Shown here in pieces: positions 58,446-64,000 of a stretch of 64,000 bases of DNA. Within the stretch, counting starts at the first letter, position 1, and every line of letters begins with the position of its first letter. The stretch is from assembly GCF_003989135.1 (NCBI RefSeq), contig NZ_RYZZ01000001.1, forward strand, positions 186,001 through 250,000. Direction: 5' to 3'. The DNA comes from Peribacillus cavernae (lineage in GTDB: Bacteria; Bacillota; Bacilli; Bacillales; DSM-1321). The notes beneath the pieces were generated by a model. The model was given only the letters and a program-made list of their open reading frames with translations. It was not told the origin of the DNA and searched no databases. A program made the position numbers and the translations under genes.

Positions 58446-59642
58446 CTAAACTTTAATAATGACACAATCTCCCTGTCCCATGCCGCCACAAATAGCAGCT
58501 GCCCCATAGCCGCCCCCTCTTCTTTTGAGTTCAAGAGCCAATGTCAATATGATTCTCGCTCCTGAGGCACCGACAGGATGGCCGATTGCAATGGCACCGC
58601 CGTTTACATTTGTTATTTCCTTTACCAAATCCCAACTCGTACCATACGTTTCAGCTAACACTTTTGTACTCGTTAGAGGAACAGCTGCAAAGGCTTCATT
58701 TATTTCTAATAACTTCAAATCAGCAAATGACAGGTTTGCTTTTTCCAAGGCCTGAATAATTGCTCTTGCAGGAGTAGTAGCAATGTCACCCGAATCCCCG
58801 CAAATCTCTGTATATGCAACAATTTCAGCTAATAGGGAAAGTTCTTTATTTCGTACTTTCTCCATACTCGTAATTGCCAGTGCTGCTGCTCCTGCATCCA
58901 ATCCAGGCGCGTTTCCGGCAGTAACAGTGGGGCTATTATAAATGGTAGCAAGCTTCGATAATTTCTCTAGAGTCGTAGCCGGTTTTGGAAACTCGTCTTC
59001 CAAAAACATGATTTCTTTTCGTTTATTGACCACTTCGATCCCCTGTATCTCTTCGGCAAAAATGCCTCTCTTTTTCGCAGATTCATATCGTTGCTGACTA
59101 ACATAGGCCCACTCATCCTGGAGTTCACGGCCGATTCCATGTTCGACCGCAATCGCTCCCGCATCTTCAGCTGCTGTTTTCCCTCTAATCGGGTCAGCCA
59201 ATACAAGTGGATCTTGTATGGTTATCGACCCCAACCGGCTCCCCCAGCGCAAATCAGGTATCGGGATCGGAACCCTGCTCATATTCTCCATTCCGCCAGC
59301 GATAATTAGTGAATTTGGATCAGCGAGAATTTCCGAATAGGCAAGCCCAACTGCGGTCATCGATGAACAACATGCTCGATTGATCGTTAATGATGGTACA
59401 TGATTCGGAAGATTAGCTTCGATCACAACCTGCCTGGCCGGAACGTTTTCATCTACGGATGGGATACAGTGTCCCATGATTACCTTGGAAACATCATCCC
59501 TGCTAATCTTTTCAGTTTGAATCAATTGTTCTATGACACTGGCACCTAGTTTAGTAGCAGGGACATCCCGCAAAATGCCTCCATACTGGCCGAAAGCAGT
59601 TCGGCAGCCTGCCACGATTATAGGATTCTCTTGATTAACCAT
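58446..59642 (-). CDS. Thiolase (acetyl-CoA acetyltransferase family)
   Basis: A 398-residue thiolase. Active-site Cys is C91 in TINRACCSSMTAVGLA; the second site has NEAFAAVP, GHPVGASGARI and the catalytic Cys of AAICGGMGQGDC. It cleaves a 3-ketoacyl-CoA with CoA or makes acetoacetyl-CoA. It lies between SDR and ligase genes in the beta-oxidation-like operon, 20 bases after the SDR gene, and probably performs the last step. Confidence 0.94.
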   Translation of the reverse strand: MVNQENPIIVAGCRTAFGQYGGILRDVPATKLGASVIEQLIQTEKISRDDVSKVIMGHCIPSVDENVPARQVVIEANLPNHVPSLTINRACCSSMTAVGLAYSEILADPNSLIIAGGMENMSRVPIPIPDLRWGSRLGSITIQDPLVLADPIRGKTAAEDAGAIAVEHGIGRELQDEWAYVSQQRYESAKKRGIFAEEIQGIEVVNKRKEIMFLEDEFPKPATTLEKLSKLATIYNSPTVTAGNAPGLDAGAAALAITSMEKVRNKELSLLAEIVAYTEICGDSGDIATTPARAIIQALEKANLSFADLKLLEINEAFAAVPLTSTKVLAETYGTSWDLVKEITNVNGGAIAIGHPVGASGARIILTLALELKRRGGGYGAAAICGGMGQGDCVIIKV

Positions 59643-59661
59643 ATCTCGTCCCTCTCTTTCG

Positions 59662-60423
59662 TTAAAAAGTAAATAAGTCTAATCCTCCTGCTATGGTAAT
59701 GGCCTGGCCAGTAATATACCCTGCCCGTTCCGAAACCAAAAAAGCAATTAATTCTGAAATGTCGTCCGGCTCTCCAAAGCGTTCCATAGCAATCCGTTTT
59801 CTCATCCGTTCACTCATTTGGAAATTAACTTCGCGCTGTTCCTTAGCCAGTTCCGTATTGATGATGCCGGGAACAATTGCATTAGCGGTGATGCCATATC
59901 TCGCTCCTTCCAATGCAAGTGTTTTCATTAAACCGATCGTTCCCATCTTTGTTGCAGAATAGCCTGCCTGGCCATACCCTCCAAGTGTCCCTGCCACAGA
60001 AGCCATTCCGATAATTCGGCCTCCATTCTGCTCTTTCATGATCGGAAGCACTTCTTTAGACAATTGATAGACAGCCGTTAAGTTTACATCCACATCCAAT
60101 TGCCATTTTTCATCATCCATTTTAGTGATCGGTGCTATATTGGTTACGTTGGCAGCGTTATTAATCAATATATCGATCCTTCCGAATTCTTCTTTTACAT
60201 TTTTTACAAAAGATCGAATTCCTTCTGTTGATCTTAGATCAAATACATAGGACGATGCTCTCCCACCCGCATCTTCAATTTCCTGTTTGGTATTGTGTAC
60301 AGAATCCCTTATATCAGCCAGAGCCAGTGTAGCTCCTTCCCTGGCAAGGACCATGGCATCGTTTTTTCCAAGTCCTCTGCCAGCACCGGTGATAATTGCC
60401 ACTCTATTTTCTAACGTTTTCAT
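59662..60423 (-). CDS. SDR-family 3-hydroxyacyl-CoA dehydrogenase / FabG-like
   Basis: A 253-residue short-chain dehydrogenase from the chosen start. Motifs are ITGAGRGLGKNDAMVLAREG, NNAAN (N-A-A in place of NNAG), the catalytic Ser in GMASVAGTLGGYG, YSATKMG and IVPGIINTEL. In this operon it most likely oxidises a 3-hydroxyacyl-CoA, there being no separate 3-hydroxyacyl-CoA dehydrogenase. The ATG at 60423 follows TTGAGGAGGGATCAC. Confidence 0.92.
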   Translation of the reverse strand: MKTLENRVAIITGAGRGLGKNDAMVLAREGATLALADIRDSVHNTKQEIEDAGGRASSYVFDLRSTEGIRSFVKNVKEEFGRIDILINNAANVTNIAPITKMDDEKWQLDVDVNLTAVYQLSKEVLPIMKEQNGGRIIGMASVAGTLGGYGQAGYSATKMGTIGLMKTLALEGARYGITANAIVPGIINTELAKEQREVNFQMSERMRKRIAMERFGEPDDISELIAFLVSERAGYITGQAITIAGGLDLFTF

Positions 60424-60484
60424 GTGATCCCTCCTCAATATTTTTATTAATCATTAAGTAAAATGTAATGGCAAAAAAATATCT

Positions 60485-61261
60485 TTATTCACCTTTGAAG
60501 TCCGGTTTTCTTTTTTCCAGAAATGCCTGAACACCTTCTTTAAAATCTTCGGTATACGCTAGTTGGTCCTGGATCTCAGCTTCCAGCTCCATTTGTTTAT
60601 TCAAGATCTCTTTTTCCTGCTGGTAGACTAGTTTCTTTGTGAATCCGATGGCAAGCGGGGCACGACCAGCCAGTTTATTTGCCAGGGCAAGGCTTTGCGA
60701 TAACAGATCTTCTTTTCGGACGACCCGATTTATAATCCCGTACTGAAGTGCCTGATTGGCAGTAATCATTTCCCCGGTCAGCATCATCTCCAAAGCGATC
60801 CCGTTCCCTATTAATCTGGGCAATAAATACGTACTTCCAGCATCCGGAATAAATCCGATATTTACAAAAACCTGGCCAAATTTCGCGGTTTCCGAGGCGA
60901 TTCGTATATCAGCAGCAAGCGCTAAGCTGAAACCGGCTCCAGCCGCAGCGCCATTAATAGCACCGATGACCGGTTTATCCATCCCTCTAATCAAATGAAT
61001 AAGCGGCATATATCTCTCTTTTAACACCTTTTCAGGGGAGAAACCGCTTGTGCCGCCTTGCAAATCTTCTCCTGAACAAAAGCCCTTCCCTTTTCCTGTC
61101 AAAATAACAGCCCGTATGCAAGGATCGTGTGATGCCTGTTGTAATGCTTCCATTAACCGGCTGCCCATTTCATCATTCATCGCATTTAGTGAATGCGGCC
61201 TGTTTAGACTGATAATAGCAACTTTTTCTTTCTGCTCATATAAAACGGATGACTCTTCCAT
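60485..61261 (-). CDS. Enoyl-CoA hydratase/isomerase family protein
   Basis: A 258-residue crotonase-fold protein from the chosen start. Visible are the oxyanion-hole halves NAMNDEM and GKGKGFCSGEDLQ (Gly-rich loop) and NGAAAGAGFSLALAADIRIA, and IPDAGSTYLLPRLIG where an Asp, rather than the second catalytic Glu of hydratases, occupies part of the loop. That pattern resembles PaaG/PaaF-type and isomerase-type members, so hydration or double-bond isomerisation is possible. The start at 61261 follows GAAGGAGGGATTGGA. Confidence 0.9.
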   Translation of the reverse strand: MEESSVLYEQKEKVAIISLNRPHSLNAMNDEMGSRLMEALQQASHDPCIRAVILTGKGKGFCSGEDLQGGTSGFSPEKVLKERYMPLIHLIRGMDKPVIGAINGAAAGAGFSLALAADIRIASETAKFGQVFVNIGFIPDAGSTYLLPRLIGNGIALEMMLTGEMITANQALQYGIINRVVRKEDLLSQSLALANKLAGRAPLAIGFTKKLVYQQEKEILNKQMELEAEIQDQLAYTEDFKEGVQAFLEKRKPDFKGE

Positions 61262-61277
61262 TCCAATCCCTCCTTCA

Positions 61278-61721
61278 CTATAAATCTTTACTCGCAACCA
61301 GCACTTTTTGAACAAGCAGGACCAGATCCTGTTCGGCTTGGTTTTTCACTTTAAGCTCTAACGTTACAACACCCATACCATTTTGTTTATCCTCTTTCTC
61401 TACAACCTTTTGTTCTACAAAAATGGAATCGCCAATCCGGCATGGCCTTACGAAACGGAGGCGGTCAACCCCATAATTGGCAAGAAGCGGCCCGGGACTT
61501 GTTGGAATCGCCAATGCACCTGCATACGATAAAATTAAATATCCGTGGGCAATTCTCCCTTTAAAAATCGTACTCTGTGCATAGCCTTCATCTGTATGGA
61601 GCGGATGAATATCCCATGTTAAATTGGCAAACTGATTGATATCTGCTTCGGTAATCGTTCTTCTTCGGGAAACTTCCACTTCCCCGACTTCAATGTCTTC
61701 AAAATACTTACTTAACAACAT
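61278..61721 (-). CDS. MaoC-family acyl-CoA dehydratase/hydratase
   Basis: A 147-residue hot-dog-fold protein from the chosen start. The R-specific hydratase motif is present as FANLTWDIHPLHTDEGYA with D37 and H42 as the catalytic pair, followed by GRIAHGYLILSYAGALA. It hydrates an enoyl-CoA to an (R)-3-hydroxyacyl-CoA. Having both a crotonase-type and a MaoC-type enzyme in one operon suggests a branched or substituted substrate or two steps. A GGGGGTGG sequence precedes the ATG at 61721. Confidence 0.9.
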   Translation of the reverse strand: MLLSKYFEDIEVGEVEVSRRRTITEADINQFANLTWDIHPLHTDEGYAQSTIFKGRIAHGYLILSYAGALAIPTSPGPLLANYGVDRLRFVRPCRIGDSIFVEQKVVEKEDKQNGMGVVTLELKVKNQAEQDLVLLVQKVLVASKDL

Positions 61722-61808
61722 TGCCTTACCACCCCCGCAATTCAGTGTTTGCATTCGTGCTATCGTTAATCTGAATAAGATAGCCTGCTTTTTTTCAAAT
61801 TCGGCAGA

Positions 61809-62783
61809 TTAATCATTTAGAAAATAGTGAAGTCCTTCCTGTTTAATCATTTCGTCTTTTAACAAATGCTTAATAAACGTATCCACTCCGGTAAATTCAA
61901 TCCCGACCCTTTCTAATGAAGCATTTTTCATACCGAAATAAGCGATAAACAAGTCGATGGCCGTTTTGGGAGAATCGGATAAGACCCGTTTCAACTTTTC
62001 TTCCTGTCTGGACACCAATTCAGCAACCTTTTGTAAACCGGTTTCAAATGAAAAGGGATGTCCGTGCGAGGGAAGAACTCTGTCGATATCCAACTGTTCA
62101 ACACGTTTTATACTCTGTACAAAGGCATCCACTTGATCGCCCATTAACCGGGTTAAAGCAGGTCCGCGCTGCAGCATGTAATCACCGGAAAAGAATAGCT
62201 TCTCTTGTTTTAAAAGCAGGCCCACGTGCTTCATGCTGTGCCCGGGAGTATAAATCACTTCTAATTCTCTTTTCCCAAGTGAAATTCTCTCTTCATCGAC
62301 TAATTCTCGGGTTATCTGTAAAGAGCCTCCTCTTGGGAAAAAGCCTTCAAACCAATCGAGGCTGAGCTGACTTAAAAAAATCCCGCGTAAATCCGGATAT
62401 TCGGAAGCAAGCAAATGTGGTAATTTCATCCACCTATCAATATACTGATCATAGCTTCCAATCTCAGCCATTGTTTCTTGATAAGCGTAGACTTGAGGAG
62501 GATCAGGTAAAAAGGCCGCCCCTCCGATATGGTCAATATGGGGATGCGTTAAAATCAGCAGGTCGATATCGGCCCATTTATACCCAAGAAAACGCAGCCC
62601 TTCATGCAGCACCTCCAGACAATTGTCATAGGGCGGCCCGCTATCAATCAATGTAAGCGTTTCATCTTCAATTAAAAATACGTTTGCTGTTTGCGATTCC
62701 ATTTGCGGCAATTCAATTTGCCAGATTCCCTCGCCAATCGGTGTTACCCATTGTTCAATCATTTTCTTTCCTGCACGATTCAT
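61809..62783 (-). CDS. Metallo-beta-lactamase-fold hydrolase
   Basis: A 324-residue MBL-fold protein. The zinc motif LLILTHPHIDHIGGAAFL (HxHxDH), the later GHSMKHVGLLLKQEKLFFSGD and SHGHPFSFE give the full ligand set, like glyoxalase II or LACTB2-type hydrolases. A winged-helix-like C-terminal segment follows. In this cluster it may hydrolyse a thioester or lactone intermediate, or act as a quality-control thioesterase. ATG follows GCGGGGGCGGAACA. Confidence 0.88.
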   Translation of the reverse strand: MNRAGKKMIEQWVTPIGEGIWQIELPQMESQTANVFLIEDETLTLIDSGPPYDNCLEVLHEGLRFLGYKWADIDLLILTHPHIDHIGGAAFLPDPPQVYAYQETMAEIGSYDQYIDRWMKLPHLLASEYPDLRGIFLSQLSLDWFEGFFPRGGSLQITRELVDEERISLGKRELEVIYTPGHSMKHVGLLLKQEKLFFSGDYMLQRGPALTRLMGDQVDAFVQSIKRVEQLDIDRVLPSHGHPFSFETGLQKVAELVSRQEEKLKRVLSDSPKTAIDLFIAYFGMKNASLERVGIEFTGVDTFIKHLLKDEMIKQEGLHYFLND

Positions 62784-62870
62784 TGTTCCGCCCCCGCAAG
62801 ATGGCTTTTTACTTCACCAAAGATCTTCGGAATAGAATTGTTTCATCAAACAGCAGCATGTTGCCATTGC

Positions 62871-64000
62871 TTATTTCAATACAGCTTTTTGATATTTATT
62901 TTTCACTTCCAACTTCAACAGTTTTCCAGTTGCACCTCTCGGAAAATCAGAAACAAACACGATCCGTTTAGGTACTTTATATCTAGCGATCTTATCTTTG
63001 CAAAAATTGATAATCTGGGAATCTGTTACACTTTGATTTGGCTTCAGCCTCACTTCCGCCAAAACCACTTCTCCCCATTTTTCATCCGGAACACCTACAA
63101 CACATACCTCGGCAACCGAAGGATGCTCATTAATCACGTTCTCAACTTCAACTGGAAATACGTTATAAGCACCCGTTATAATCCGGAATTTTGCCCGATC
63201 CAGCAAATATAATCTTCCCTCTTCATCAAATCTTCCGATATCGCCCGTATAGAGCCATCCATCGCGGATGGTCCGCTCTGTTTTAACTTCATCCTTCCAG
63301 TATCCCGGAACGATCACATCACCTTTAATCGTGATTTCTCCTGATTGTCCGGCAGGCACCTCCACCCCGTTATCATCGACGATTTTGATATCGACATGGG
63401 ATGCCGGCCTTCCGCATGATGCCAATATATCGGTACGATTATTATGAATCGCAAATTGATGCTCATCCGGGTCAAGAAAGCTAACCCATGCACCGGTATT
63501 TTCTGTACTTCCGTACCATTGTTGCAAATCACAATTGAATTTATTAAACGTTTCTACGATATTTGTTGGGGACATAGGAGAAGATCCATACGTAATTAAT
63601 CTTAGAGTAGACACATCATATTCGTCGAATTTAGGATGGGAAGTCATCATTTGGATCATCGTTGGAACAAAAAGGGCAGCGGTAACTTTTTTCTCTTCTA
63701 TTAACCGTAAAGCAAGTTCCGGATCAAAATAAGGCATTAAAACATTCGTGTTACCCCAATAACAATTGACCAGCATAGACACAATCGGTACCCCTGCAGC
63801 GGGTAGAGCGTGCATCCAGATATCGTCTTTTCTCAGTCCCATATGTAGTATTCCATTTACTAGTGAGTTTATTAGGTTCCCCTGAGTCCAAATCGCCCCC
63901 TTTGGCAAACCGGTAGATCCAGTTGTATAACAAAGCGAGATGATATCATTTTGTTTATGCTGCATCTTTATTTCATTCATGGGCTGAGGGCGGATACAGG
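62871..64000 (-). CDS. AMP-dependent acyl-CoA synthetase/ligase, partial
   Basis: The C-terminal 376 or so residues of a class I adenylating enzyme; the coding frame runs off the right window edge. It contains ISLCYTTGSTGLPKGAIWTQ, QQWYGSTENTGAWV, GWLYTGDIGRFDEEGRLYLL and the C-terminal lysine region FPRGATGKLLKLEVKNK. An in-frame ATG at 63980 lies before the P-loop motif and is unlikely to be the true start, as the normal N-terminal 150 residues would be missing. It leads the beta-oxidation-like operon and probably activates its acid substrate. Confidence 0.93.
   Translation of the reverse strand, partial: CIRPQPMNEIKMQHKQNDIISLCYTTGSTGLPKGAIWTQGNLINSLVNGILHMGLRKDDIWMHALPAAGVPIVSMLVNCYWGNTNVLMPYFDPELALRLIEEKKVTAALFVPTMIQMMTSHPKFDEYDVSTLRLITYGSSPMSPTNIVETFNKFNCDLQQWYGSTENTGAWVSFLDPDEHQFAIHNNRTDILASCGRPASHVDIKIVDDNGVEVPAGQSGEITIKGDVIVPGYWKDEVKTERTIRDGWLYTGDIGRFDEEGRLYLLDRAKFRIITGAYNVFPVEVENVINEHPSVAEVCVVGVPDEKWGEVVLAEVRLKPNQSVTDSQIINFCKDKIARYKVPKRIVFVSDFPRGATGKLLKLEVKNKYQKAVLK

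Overview
The window reads as chromosomal DNA of a low-GC, Gram-positive, Bacillaceae-like bacterium. Genes have strong AGGAGG-type ribosome binding sites, lipoproteins carry short lysine-rich signal peptides, and there are catabolite-response (cre) sites, a YesMN two-component system and a ComK homologue. The exact genus cannot be settled from the sequence alone. Most genes lie on the minus strand.

Positions 1-21000 and 38600-47500 form a catabolic region built from a repeated unit: an ACMSD-like amidohydrolase (amidohydrolase-2 superfamily) next to a small Rieske [2Fe-2S] protein. Five amidohydrolases and four Rieske proteins occur in three blocks. Block A (4724-10308) has an IclR regulator, an MFS transporter, a zinc alcohol dehydrogenase, an amidohydrolase and a Rieske protein. 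Block B (10392-20478) has a GntR/FCD regulator, an amidohydrolase-Rieske pair, an Nramp-like transporter, a tripartite tricarboxylate transporter (two TctC, one TctB, one TctA), an SDR dehydrogenase and a dihydroxyacetophenone-dioxygenase-like cupin. Block C (38782-47481) has an IclR regulator, then Rieske, three amidohydrolases and Rieske in one operon, and divergently a second Nramp-like transporter and an FAD oxidoreductase. A further TctA/TctB pair and a fumarylacetoacetate-hydrolase-type enzyme lie at the left edge. No Rieske oxygenase alpha subunit is present, so the Rieske proteins are probably redox partners of something else, the amidohydrolases being the obvious candidates. A shared palindrome in front of three block B transcription units suggests a small GntR regulon.

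Positions 21400-38500 hold unrelated carbohydrate functions: a secreted phosphodiesterase, a mannosylglycerate-type cluster (RpiR regulator, fructose-family PTS, GH38 alpha-mannosidase), a sugar ABC transporter with a perfect cre site, and an overlapping sugar-binding sensor/histidine kinase/response regulator operon. Positions 47600-53500 hold a sigma factor, a comK homologue, a MurF-like ligase, mannose-6-phosphate isomerase and a ROK fructokinase. Positions 54553-64000 hold a TetR regulator and a beta-oxidation-like operon: acyl-CoA dehydrogenase, two acyl-CoA ligases, thiolase, SDR, enoyl-CoA hydratase, MaoC hydratase and a metallo-beta-lactamase-fold hydrolase.

The window is rich in gene remnants: PepSY protein, metallophosphoesterase, rraA tails (two), kdgK/eda scar, rpiA, amidase, sigma-54 activator tail, pRiA4b ORF-3-like protein, glycosidase-like protein, MFS transporter and aminoglycoside phosphotransferase. 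Several are sugar-acid genes (kdgK, eda, rraA), suggesting that the GntR block was once a sugar-acid cluster that was eroded and rearranged around the amidohydrolase genes. No rRNA, tRNA, intact insertion sequence or CRISPR array was seen.
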